Positions 56,972 to 64,000 of a DNA stretch of 64,000 bases are shown piece by piece (the stretch's first letter is position 1; the number at the start of each line of letters is the position of its first letter). A model generated the notes under the pieces. It did not search any database. It saw only the letters and a list, made by a program, of their open reading frames with translations, and was not told the DNA's origin. The DNA comes from Oricola sp. (lineage in GTDB: Bacteria > Pseudomonadota > Alphaproteobacteria > Rhizobiales > Rhizobiaceae): the NCBI RefSeq assembly GCF_022763245.1, contig NZ_JALEGV010000012.1, forward strand, positions 310,001 through 374,000. The letters are read 5' to 3'. Both the position numbers and the translations under genes were made by a program.

Positions 56972-58231
56972 CTATTCATTCTCCGAATAAGCGGCCACCG
57001 CCACAGCGTCCTTCGGCTGCATGGATCGGCCGAGCTCGCGCAGGTAGCCGAGAAACTGCTGCTGCGTCTTCGTTGGCCGCCAGCCTTGCCGATAGGTCAG
57101 CCCGATGGTCCGGGCGCTGTCCGGCAATTCGATGGGCAGGGGCAGCAGGACCCGCTGCTCATATTCGTGCCGGATCTGGTTGAGCGAGATGATCGTGATG
57201 TAGTCTCCGGTCATCAGAAGACCGCGCACGAGCACCAGCGAGGATGACACGACCCGCACCGGCGTCTGCGGCAGGTCCTGGATCCGCAGCGTGTCATAGA
57301 GATAGCTTCCGGCCGGCGTGGTCTTCGGCGGCGCGACCCAGGGATAGCGTAGCACGTCCTCGATGGTGACCGCGTCGCGCTCGGCAAGCGGATGGTTCGC
57401 GCCCGCCACGATCGCCAGCGGATCGTCGAACAGCGGTTCCTGCACGATGTCGTCGGCGGGCGGCGGATCGCGCAATGCCCCGATCAGCATGTCGATGTCG
57501 CCATAGCGCAGCCCGTGCAACAACTCGCGGTAGCGCCCGTCGACGGCCCGGATCTGCACACGCTCGGAACTGCGCACCATCGCGTCGATCGCCTGCGGCA
57601 GGATGAAGGTGCGCGCCAGCGGCAGGGCACCGATCACGATATGGGTGGAATCACGACCGAGATAGTCATCGACCTCGTCGAACCCCTGCTGCAGCTCTGC
57701 AAGAGCGAGCTTGGTGCGTTGCGCCAGCGCCTGCGCGGCCGGCGTCAGCGAGATGCCCTCATGCGCCCCGGCGAACAGCTTGAGGCCGGAAAGGCGCTCC
57801 AGATTGCGGGCCGCGCGATGGATGGAGGGCTGCGAAATGCCGATATTGCGCGCAGCCATGGAGAAGTTGCTGGCCTCCGACACGGCGACCAGCGCGCGCA
57901 ATTGCGCCGCCGTCAGCAGCCGGTCGAAATCTGCGAAACCACGGCCCTTCTGGCGCGCGCCCAGCCGGGCGGCGTCGCGCGCGCCGGCCTGCAAATGGTC
58001 GAGCGCCCGCTCCACACGCGCCAGGAATTTCCCGCCAATGTCGGTCGCGAACATGCCGTCGCGCCGCCGGTTGAACAGCGGCACGGACAACTCCTCTTCC
58101 AGCTTGGCGATCGCCTGGGTGACCGCGGGCTGAGAAAGATGCGCCCGTTCGGCCGCAAGGCTGACGCTATGGCAATGCGCCACTTCGCGAAAAACGCGCA
58201 AATGCCGGATGTTCGGCAGGCTCTGTCTCAT
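56972..58231 (-). CDS. LysR-type regulator with two tandem helix-turn-helix domains
   Basis: This 419-residue protein is about 110 residues longer than a normal LysR. The first winged helix is at about residues 5-65 (LRVFREVAHCHSVSLAAERAHLSQPAVTQAIAKLEEEL, read in parts) and a second similar one is at about residues 105-165 (LRALVAVSEASNFSMAARNIGISQPSIHRAARNLERL, read in parts). A normal LysR ligand-binding domain follows. It is divergent from ligI and 182 bases upstream of ligC, so it is likely the regulator of the protocatechuate genes. The ATG at 58231 is used; the longer frame goes into the promoter. Confidence 0.9.
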   Translation of the reverse strand: MRQSLPNIRHLRVFREVAHCHSVSLAAERAHLSQPAVTQAIAKLEEELSVPLFNRRRDGMFATDIGGKFLARVERALDHLQAGARDAARLGARQKGRGFADFDRLLTAAQLRALVAVSEASNFSMAARNIGISQPSIHRAARNLERLSGLKLFAGAHEGISLTPAAQALAQRTKLALAELQQGFDEVDDYLGRDSTHIVIGALPLARTFILPQAIDAMVRSSERVQIRAVDGRYRELLHGLRYGDIDMLIGALRDPPPADDIVQEPLFDDPLAIVAGANHPLAERDAVTIEDVLRYPWVAPPKTTPAGSYLYDTLRIQDLPQTPVRVVSSSLVLVRGLLMTGDYITIISLNQIRHEYEQRVLLPLPIELPDSARTIGLTYRQGWRPTKTQQQFLGYLRELGRSMQPKDAVAVAAYSENE

Positions 58232-58260
58232 TGCGCTGCAACATACCTCTTTTCGCCGTC

Positions 58261-58379
58261 TATAGCAAAATTCTATATCATGCGAACTGTTTGAAATGGG
58301 CAATTAGCGGAATTTCGCCCATTTTTCGGCGCGCTCCCATTGGCGGACGCTCAAACAAGTTGCGATATATCAATGCAAC
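58261..58379. promoter_or_regulatory. Two LysR-type dyads between the LysR gene and ligI
   Basis: TATAG-N7-CTATA (58261-58277) and GTTGC-N11-GCAAC (58359-58379) are perfect inverted repeats in the 177-base divergent region. The first contains T-N11-A (T58263, A58275). A regulator with two DNA-binding domains may use both; this is inference. Confidence 0.45.
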
Positions 58380-58408
58380 GGAAAACAGAACGGGACTGAC
58401 GGGACACC

Positions 58409-59281
58409 ATGGACGCCGATTTTCTGCCTTTTCACCCCAATCCGTCGAAACCGGCCTTCGTGCCGCCGGCTGGAGCGGTGGATGCACACTGCCACGTCTT
58501 CGGCCCGGCCGACACGTTTCCCTATGCGCCGGAGCGCAAATACACGCCCTGCGACGCGCCGAAGGAGAAGCTCTTCGAACTGCGCGATTTCCTTGGTTTT
58601 GACCGTAATGTCATCGTCCAGGCGACCTGCCACGGCAAGGACAACCGCGCTCTCGTCGATGCGCTGAAGGCCGCCGGCGACAAGGCGCGCGGCATCGCTT
58701 CTGTCGGCATGGACATCTCCATGGACGAACTGAAGGAGATGGATGAAGCCGGCGTGCGTGGCGTGCGCTTCAACTTCGTCAAGCGGCTCGTCGATTCGAC
58801 TCCCAAGGAGGTCTTCCTAACGATCGCCGACAAGATTGCGCAGCTCGGCTGGCACATCGTCGTCTATTTCGAAGCCCAGGATCTCGAGGAGCTTCTGCCG
58901 TTCCTCAAGCAGCTTCCCACCACCATCGTGGTCGACCACATGGGCCGCCCGGACGTCACCAAGGGCGTCGATCATCCGGACTTCCGACGCTTCGTCGATT
59001 TGATGGCAGACAACACGAATGTCTGGAGCAAGGTGTCCTGCCCGGAGCGGCTGAGCGTCGAAGGTCCGCACGCCTATTCCGACGTGATCCCCTTCGCCAG
59101 GACGCTGGTCGAGACATTCCCCGACCGCGTGCTCTGGGGCACCGACTGGCCGCACCCCAACATGAAGTCCCACATGCCCGATGACGGCAAGCTGGTCGAC
59201 TTCATTCCGCACATCGCCGTCACGGCCGAGGCGCAGCAGAAGCTGCTCGTCGACAATCCTATGCGGCTCTATTGGGGCTGA
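58409..59281 (+). CDS. ligI: 2-Pyrone-4,6-dicarboxylate hydrolase
   Basis: This 290-residue amidohydrolase-fold enzyme opens the pyrone ring made by LigC, giving 4-oxalomesaconate. The H-x-H site (VDAHCHVFGPADTFPY), RGVRFNFVKR, VDHMGRPDV and WGTDWPHPNMK match LigI closely. The gene has its own strong terminator downstream and is divergent from the LysR gene. It is in the same direction as ligAB but is a separate unit. Confidence 0.96.
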   Translation: MDADFLPFHPNPSKPAFVPPAGAVDAHCHVFGPADTFPYAPERKYTPCDAPKEKLFELRDFLGFDRNVIVQATCHGKDNRALVDALKAAGDKARGIASVGMDISMDELKEMDEAGVRGVRFNFVKRLVDSTPKEVFLTIADKIAQLGWHIVVYFEAQDLEELLPFLKQLPTTIVVDHMGRPDVTKGVDHPDFRRFVDLMADNTNVWSKVSCPERLSVEGPHAYSDVIPFARTLVETFPDRVLWGTDWPHPNMKSHMPDDGKLVDFIPHIAVTAEAQQKLLVDNPMRLYWG

Positions 59282-59326
59282 CTATACGGAACGCCTGCAG
59301 TCGCTCAAACCAGATAAGCGGTACCG

Positions 59327-59357
59327 GCCCGGATGCTCCCCGCATCCGGGCTTTTTT
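59327..59357 (+). terminator. Intrinsic terminator after ligI
   Basis: GCCCGGATGC and GCATCCGGGC form a perfect 10-bp stem with a 5-base loop and are followed by six Ts, 45 bases past the ligI stop. It separates ligI from ligAB. Confidence 0.95.
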
Positions 59358-59460
59358 CGTTCTCAGGGCCGAATTTTCAGGCTGATCAACCAAGTGAGGA
59401 CGGCGAGGTCATATAAGTTTTGCGTAACGATCATTCATTCTCGCGCCGCGCATCGCCCGC

Positions 59461-59503
59461 TTGATTTAGGTCAACTCCGGCACTCGCGACGCCCGTGTAT
59501 ACA
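59461..59503 (+). promoter_or_regulatory. Candidate Fnr/FixK-type class II promoter of ligAB
   Basis: TTGATTTAGGTCAA (59461-59474) matches nine of the ten fixed bases of the Fnr-type box. TATACA (59498-59503) is a likely -10. A start at about 59509 puts the box centre at -41.5 and leaves a 21-base leader carrying AGGAGG before the ligA ATG. Confidence 0.6.
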
Positions 59504-59529
59504 TGGACAAACGCTAGGAGGAAGGAACT

Positions 59530-59886
59530 ATGGACCAACCGGGTTTTGACTATCACATCGACATTCCGGGTACGACCATCTTCGACGGCAAGCAGGCCAT
59601 GAAGGGCTATGCGCTCAACAAGATGTGCTACTCGTTCAACAAGAAGGACAACCGTGACGAGTTCGTCGCGGACGAAGAGGCCTACATGGAAAAGTTCGGC
59701 CTCAACGACCAGCAGAAACAGGCGATCCGCGACCGTAACGTCCTCGGCCTGATCGAGGCCGGCGGCAACATCTACTACCTCGCCAAGTTCGCCGGTATTT
59801 TCAAACTGTCCGTTCAGGACGTCGGTGGCCTGCAAACCGGCCGCACGACCGAGGAATTCAAGGAATTCCTCGCCAGCCAGGCGTAA
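59530..59886 (+). CDS. ligA: Protocatechuate 4,5-dioxygenase alpha subunit
   Basis: This 118-residue small subunit caps the active site of the extradiol dioxygenase. MKGYALNKMCYSFNKKDNR near residue 24 and RNVLGLIEAGGNIYYLAKFAGI are the LigA signature. It is a little shorter than the 139 residues of the Sphingobium form. AGGAGGAAGG lies just before the ATG, and ligB starts 12 bases after it. Confidence 0.96.
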   Translation: MDQPGFDYHIDIPGTTIFDGKQAMKGYALNKMCYSFNKKDNRDEFVADEEAYMEKFGLNDQQKQAIRDRNVLGLIEAGGNIYYLAKFAGIFKLSVQDVGGLQTGRTTEEFKEFLASQA

Positions 59887-59898
59887 GGAGGATCGATC

Positions 59899-60747
59899 AT
59901 GGCTACAATTCTCGGCGGCATCACCACCTCGCACATTCCGGCGGTCGGCAACGCGATCCAGAAGGAACTCTATGACGATCCCTACTGGAAGCCCTTCTTC
60001 GACGGCTATCCGAAGGTCCATGCCTGGATCAAGGAGCACAAGCCGGAATACGTGATCAACATCTACAACGATCACGGCCTCGGCTTCTTCCTCGACCAGA
60101 TGCCGACCTTCGCGATCGGCGCGGCGCATGAATACAGGAACGAGGACGAAGGCTGGGGCCTGCCGTCGCTCGATCCGTTCCCCGGCGCACCGGAACTCTC
60201 CTGGCACATCATCGAATCGATGGTCGCCGACGAGTTCGACGTGACTTCGTGTCAGGAACTGCCCGTCGACCACGGCTTCGTCGTCCCGATGCAGCTCTTC
60301 TGGCCGGGCGCGCCGCATCATCCGGACATGCCGAAGGCGGTGCCGATCTCCGCCAACACGGTGCAGCATCCGATCCCGACGCTGAAGCGGGCGCTGAATT
60401 TCGGCAAGGCGCTTGGCAAGGCGCTGCGCTCCTTCCCGGAGGACGCCAAGATCGTGATCCTCGGCACCGGCGGCCTGTCGCACCAGCTCGACGGCCAGCG
60501 CGCGGGCTTCATCAACAAGGAGTTCGACCAGTACTGCTTGGAGAACATCGTTCACAATCCGGAAGAGCTGACCAAGATCACCCGGATGGAACTGGTCGAG
60601 AAGGCCGGCGCCCAAGGCACCGAGTTCCTGATGTGGATGATGATGCGTGGCGCGCTCGGCGACAACGTCACCGAGATCACCCGCAACTACCACATCCCGA
60701 TCTCCAATACCGCAGCAGGCACGCTGCTCCTGGAGTGCGCCGCCTGA
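59899..60747 (+). CDS. ligB: Protocatechuate 4,5-dioxygenase beta subunit (catalytic)
   Basis: This 282-residue catalytic subunit uses Fe(II) and O2 to cleave protocatechuate between carbons 4 and 5. Iron ligands and catalytic histidine lie in TTSHIPAVGNAI (H12), NIYNDHGLGFF and VDHGFVVPMQLFWP; the LGTGGLSHQLDG and WMMMRGALG parts complete the family. AAGGAGG precedes the ATG. A terminator follows. Confidence 0.97.
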   Translation: MATILGGITTSHIPAVGNAIQKELYDDPYWKPFFDGYPKVHAWIKEHKPEYVINIYNDHGLGFFLDQMPTFAIGAAHEYRNEDEGWGLPSLDPFPGAPELSWHIIESMVADEFDVTSCQELPVDHGFVVPMQLFWPGAPHHPDMPKAVPISANTVQHPIPTLKRALNFGKALGKALRSFPEDAKIVILGTGGLSHQLDGQRAGFINKEFDQYCLENIVHNPEELTKITRMELVEKAGAQGTEFLMWMMMRGALGDNVTEITRNYHIPISNTAAGTLLLECAA

Positions 60748-60787
60748 CCGGCAGTCAGACAAAGCGCAAATCGACAGTATGAACACA

Positions 60788-60819
60788 CGCCCGGGCTCTT
60801 GGCCCGGGCGTTTCCTTTT
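60788..60819 (+). terminator. Intrinsic terminator after ligB
   Basis: CGCCCGGGC and GCCCGGGCG form a perfect 9-bp stem with a 5-base loop and are followed by TTTCCTTTT, 41 bases past the ligB stop. Confidence 0.88.
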
Positions 60820-60899
60820 GCAGTAAGGCTCGGGCTGGACGGGAACGAAAACGGTGATCGCGAATTGAATCCCGGTATCGACGATCAAGCCGGACATCC

Positions 60900-61790
60900 A
60901 TGAACGCTGCAGCCACGATCCAGACCCAGCCATGTTCGGCGACACTGCGCCCACAGTCAGCGCACATTCCCGCCCTGGCAGCGGGTTCGACGGTTCCGGA
61001 TTTGCGTATCGGCCCGGCGACCATGCGGCAACCCGACACGGTGTTCCTGCATGGCGTGCTCTCTTCACCGAACATGTGGAAGGGGCTATCGCGTCCGGAC
61101 GATCCGCTGAACGCCGTTGCGCTCCCCCTGCCCGGTCATTTCCCATGGGCGCTTCCGCCACAGGACGTTGCGAACCTGCTGACCGATTTCAAGTTTCTTC
61201 ACGCCTATCGCAACCGGATCCGCGAGTTGACAGATCGTCGCGTCAGGCTCGTGGCCCATTCAACCGGGGCGCTAGCCGCGTTGAAGATGGCCGCCCTCTG
61301 GCCGGACCTGATCGACCGGGTCGTCCTGTTCGGCGCCTTGGGCTGCGGCAGGAAGGCGGCCACCCGCAGCATGATGGCGAATGCCGTCACAATGCCCTGG
61401 ATCGGCCGCTCGCTGTTCCGCCTGCTCTACGATCTCTGGCTGCACTCCCCGAACCTGTATGCGATGGGCGTCGCGACAGCGAAGGCCCGGCAGGATCGCA
61501 GGGAACCGCTGCCGATCCACGAGCAGACGATCCTCCGCGATCTCCGCCGCAGCGATCCGGAATCGCTGCGCGCCGTCGTACGCTGGCTGCAAACCACGTC
61601 CGTCACCGACGATCTGCCTGGCATCGAGGTGGCCGTGACCGTCGTCATCGGCGCCCGCGACCCTGTCGTCGAGGCCGATGAGCAGCTCAGGCTGGCCCGC
61701 GCCATTCCGTCGGCCACGGCCGTGATATGCGATGCGGGCCACCTCCCGATGTTCGAGGCGCCCCGCATCGTGCGCAACATGCTCGGATAG
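60900..61790 (+). CDS. Alpha/beta-fold hydrolase
   Basis: This 296-residue hydrolase has the serine nucleophile in AHSTG (the family's G-x-S-x-G with alanine first), an aspartate in IGARDPVVE and a histidine in CDAGHLPMFEAP, all in the expected order. FLHGVLSSPNMW is the oxyanion strand. The N-terminus is uncertain: the ATG at 60900 gives about 40 non-conserved residues and lacks a clear ribosome site, while that at 61023 is closer to the fold. The substrate is unknown; the gene follows the ligB terminator and is convergent with creatinase. Confidence 0.82.
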   Translation: MNAAATIQTQPCSATLRPQSAHIPALAAGSTVPDLRIGPATMRQPDTVFLHGVLSSPNMWKGLSRPDDPLNAVALPLPGHFPWALPPQDVANLLTDFKFLHAYRNRIRELTDRRVRLVAHSTGALAALKMAALWPDLIDRVVLFGALGCGRKAATRSMMANAVTMPWIGRSLFRLLYDLWLHSPNLYAMGVATAKARQDRREPLPIHEQTILRDLRRSDPESLRAVVRWLQTTSVTDDLPGIEVAVTVVIGARDPVVEADEQLRLARAIPSATAVICDAGHLPMFEAPRIVRNMLG

Positions 61791-61799
61791 CGGACCCGG

Positions 61800-63035
61800 T
61801 CAGGTGCGCCGGATGATCATCTCTTCCGGTCCGTAGGGGAAGTTGGTGATATTCTCCGCCCCGTCCTCGGTGATGACGAAGATATCGTGCTCGCGGTATC
61901 CGCCAGCTCCCGGCTTGCCCTCCGGGATCATGATCATCGGCTCCATCGAGACGACCATGCCCGGCTTCAGGACCGTATCGACATCCTCGCGCAATTCCAC
62001 GCCCGCCTCACGGCCATAATAATGCGACAGCACGCCGAAGGAGTGCCCGTAGCCGAAGGAGCGATACTGCAGCAGGTCCCAGGAGCGGTACATGTCGTTC
62101 AGCGCCAGCGCGATCTGCGAACATGACTGGCCCGGACCAATCATGTCGGACCCCGCCTTCATCACCGCGCAGTTCTTCTCCCAGAGGTCGAGATGCGCGT
62201 CGGAGGCTTCCTCGCAGAACAGCGTCCGCTCGATCGCCGTGTAATAGCCGAAGATCATCGGGAAACAGTTGAGCGAGCAGATGTCGCCGCGCGCCACCCG
62301 CTTGTTGGTGACGGGATTGTGTGCGCCATCCGTCATGATGCCGGACTGGAACCAGGTCCACGTATCCATCAGTTCGACGAAAGGAAAGCTCTTGCCGATC
62401 TCGCGGATCATCGCGTTGGTGGATGCGATGGCGACCTCGTATTCCGGCGTGCCCTCGTGCAGAGCGTCCATCACGGCCCGTGCCCCGACATTGCAGATGC
62501 GAGTGCCTTCGCGGATCAGCGCGATCTCCTCGCCGGATTTGATCGTGCGCATCCACATCGAGGCGTCCGCCACATCGACGAACTCCACGCCCGGAAACGC
62601 CTCGCCCAGATGGCGCCGGAAGTCGAGCGAGACATGGTCGAACTCGATGCCGACACGCTTCGCGCACGACGGGATCAGCGATTTCAATGCGGTGAAGAAA
62701 TTGTCGCGCCGCCAGTCCGAATAGATGACGTTGTCGCCATGGCTGCGCCGCCACGGTTGCCCGCCATCGATTCCGGCCGTGACGGTGGTCGCGCTGTCCG
62801 CGGTCAGCACGAAGCCGAATTTGCGCCCGAAATAGCAGTAGAGGAAGCCGGAATAGTAGCAGATGCCGTGATAGGAGGTGAAGACGGCCGCGTCGATGTC
62901 CTGTGCGGCGAGATGCGCCCGCATCTCGTTTTGCCGCCGGTCCATTTCGGCGTCCGAAAAAGGCGACCATTCCTTGTCGCCATTCTTCCATTGGAAGACA
63001 TGCAGCATGTCTTCGGTGCTGGTCTTGATCGTCAT
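61800..63035 (-). CDS. Creatinase (creatine amidinohydrolase)
   Basis: This 411-residue M24-fold enzyme hydrolyses creatine to sarcosine and urea. Like Pseudomonas putida creatinase (403 residues) it has AAVFTSYHGICYYSGFLYC near residue 50, IDGGQPWRRSHGDN, LMDTWTWFQSG, MTDGAHNPVT with the catalytic histidine, and GYGHSFGVLSHYYGREAG and VVSMEPMIM-PEG. This is more specific than a prolidase. The ATG at 63035 starts MTIKTSTEDM. It lies 156 bases downstream of a PotC-type permease gene on the same strand. Confidence 0.95.
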   Translation of the reverse strand: MTIKTSTEDMLHVFQWKNGDKEWSPFSDAEMDRRQNEMRAHLAAQDIDAAVFTSYHGICYYSGFLYCYFGRKFGFVLTADSATTVTAGIDGGQPWRRSHGDNVIYSDWRRDNFFTALKSLIPSCAKRVGIEFDHVSLDFRRHLGEAFPGVEFVDVADASMWMRTIKSGEEIALIREGTRICNVGARAVMDALHEGTPEYEVAIASTNAMIREIGKSFPFVELMDTWTWFQSGIMTDGAHNPVTNKRVARGDICSLNCFPMIFGYYTAIERTLFCEEASDAHLDLWEKNCAVMKAGSDMIGPGQSCSQIALALNDMYRSWDLLQYRSFGYGHSFGVLSHYYGREAGVELREDVDTVLKPGMVVSMEPMIMIPEGKPGAGGYREHDIFVITEDGAENITNFPYGPEEMIIRRT

Positions 63036-63191
63036 GTGAGGGGTTCGCTTCGTATGGCCTGATGGCTCCCGGCACGATTGCCGACAACGTTGGCCAAGCC
63101 GGGAAGTGAAACCGGCGCGACCAGTCTAGTCAGACGAACGATCTTGTCCAGCGGCCAGCCGGGACGCGGCCTTGCCGAATTGCGACATGCC

Positions 63192-64000
63192 CTAGCCGGG
63201 CGTCATGCCGCGCAATCTCTCCGAGCGCCGACGCAGCAGTTCCAGCACTGTCAACAGCACGATCGAGATCGCCACCATCAGCGTCGCGACCGCCAGAATG
63301 GTCGGCGAAATCTGTTCGCGCAGGCCCGTGAACATCTGCCATGGCAGCGTTTTGTAGGAGGCCGAACCGAGGAACAGCACCACGACCACTTCGTCGAACG
63401 AGGTGATGAAGGCGAAGAGAGCGCCCGAAACCACGCCCGGAATGATCAGAGGCATCTGCACCTTGAAGAAGGTCGTGACGGGATCGGCGCCAAGGCTGGC
63501 GGACGCCCGCGTCAGCGACCTGTCGAACCCGACCAGCGTCGCCGTCACCGTGATGATCACGAATGGCGTGCCCAATGCGGCATGCGCCAGTACCACGCCC
63601 CAATAGGTGCCCTGCAAGCCGATGCGCGAATAGAAGAAATACATGCCGGCTGCAGAGATGATCAGCGGCACGATCATTGGCGAGATCAAAAGCGCCATGA
63701 TCACCGACTTGAACGGCACATGGCTCTGCGACAGGCCGATCGCGGCGACCGTACCGAATGTCGTCGCCAGGATCGTCGCCACAGGTGCGATCGTTACCGA
63801 GTTCCACAGCGCCTGCTGCCAGTCGGGATTGGTGAAGAAATCGACGTAGTGCTTGACCGAATAGCCCTCCGGATCGAGCGCCAGCATCTTCGGCGTGAAG
63901 GTGAAGAAGTCCTCCGCGTTGAAGGAGAGCGGCATGATCACCAGGATCGGGAAGATCAGGAAGAAGAAGATCAGCCCGCAGATCACGCGGAAGGCGTAGT
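63192..64000 (-). CDS. ABC importer permease, PotC type (5' end outside the window)
   Basis: At least 269 residues of a polyamine/amine-type (PotC class) permease are present; the frame stays open through the right edge (the first codons read TAC GCC TTC CGC GTG ATC), so the start is outside. Five to six helices are visible with the EAA loop LTRASASLGADPVTTFFKVQMPLIIPG, read in parts, and the DEVVVVLFL stretch. The stop is at 63192, followed by 156 bases and creatinase; an importer for creatine or a related amine is a reasonable guess. Confidence 0.92.
   Translation of the reverse strand, partial: YAFRVICGLIFFFLIFPILVIMPLSFNAEDFFTFTPKMLALDPEGYSVKHYVDFFTNPDWQQALWNSVTIAPVATILATTFGTVAAIGLSQSHVPFKSVIMALLISPMIVPLIISAAGMYFFYSRIGLQGTYWGVVLAHAALGTPFVIITVTATLVGFDRSLTRASASLGADPVTTFFKVQMPLIIPGVVSGALFAFITSFDEVVVVLFLGSASYKTLPWQMFTGLREQISPTILAVATLMVAISIVLLTVLELLRRRSERLRGMTPG

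Noticed and set aside
58360-58373. Partial Fnr-type box TTGCGATATATCAA before ligI
   Set aside because: One half does not match and the -41.5 position would put the transcript start at the ligI ATG. It is better explained as part of the GTTGC-N11-GCAAC dyad.

Overview
The window is high-GC DNA with almost no non-coding space and many ATGA or TGATG stop/start overlaps. Its gene content (SoeABC sulfite dehydrogenase, N-type ATPase, UgpC/BMP/Rbs-type ABC importers, LigAB-type protocatechuate cleavage, creatinase) suggests an alphaproteobacterial chromosome, probably Hyphomicrobiales or Rhodobacterales. That placement is inference from gene content. No tRNA, rRNA, CRISPR array, insertion sequence or phage gene was seen. 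Both ends cut through genes.

Layout, left to right. (1) 1-5043: a three-subunit molybdenum hydroxylase of the xanthine dehydrogenase/CO dehydrogenase family (large subunit cut by the left edge), a NIPSNAP protein and a divergent MocR-type regulator. (2) 5073-16636: a sugar cluster on the minus strand holding a GntR-type regulator, a Gfo/Idh/MocA oxidoreductase, a PHP-type hydrolase, a complete ABC sugar importer, a SIS-domain protein, a PfkB kinase and a cytoplasmic sulfatase resembling N-sulfoglucosamine sulfohydrolase. It looks like a route for importing and desulfating a sulfated amino sugar. (3) 16720-17760: a metallo-beta-lactamase-fold hydrolase. (4) 17918-26765: a ten-gene minus-strand unit closed by a terminator: TorT-like/Rbs-type importer, PxpA, biotin carrier, biotin carboxylase, PxpB, PxpC, BioY and a cupin. 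The parts add up to a split version of urea carboxylase plus its own biotin importer; its substrate is unknown.

(5) 27098-31903: a LysR regulator, gabD-gabT (GABA to succinate) and a second LysR regulator with a perfect palindrome in the shared promoter region. (6) 31947-36955: pntAB transhydrogenase, a TerC/DUF475 membrane protein and a hot-dog thioesterase. (7) 36919-50387: respiration and sulfur oxidation: soeABC, a lone Flp pilin, a complete nine-gene N-type ATPase operon, a DUF2892 membrane protein and a type I sulfide:quinone oxidoreductase. (8) 50738-55767: a BMP-type (nucleoside-like) ABC importer. (9) 55845-60747: part of the protocatechuate 4,5-cleavage pathway (ligC, a LysR regulator with two DNA-binding domains, ligI, ligA, ligB). 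(10) 60900-64000: an alpha/beta hydrolase, creatinase and the end of a PotC-type permease.

Regulatory signals read directly from the bases include good intrinsic terminators, paired operator candidates, and Fnr/FixK-type boxes before sqr (perfect), ligAB (near perfect, with -41.5 spacing to a -10) and the N-ATPase operon (degenerate, same spacing). These may connect sulfide oxidation, aromatic ring cleavage and the alternative ATPase to oxygen or redox state.
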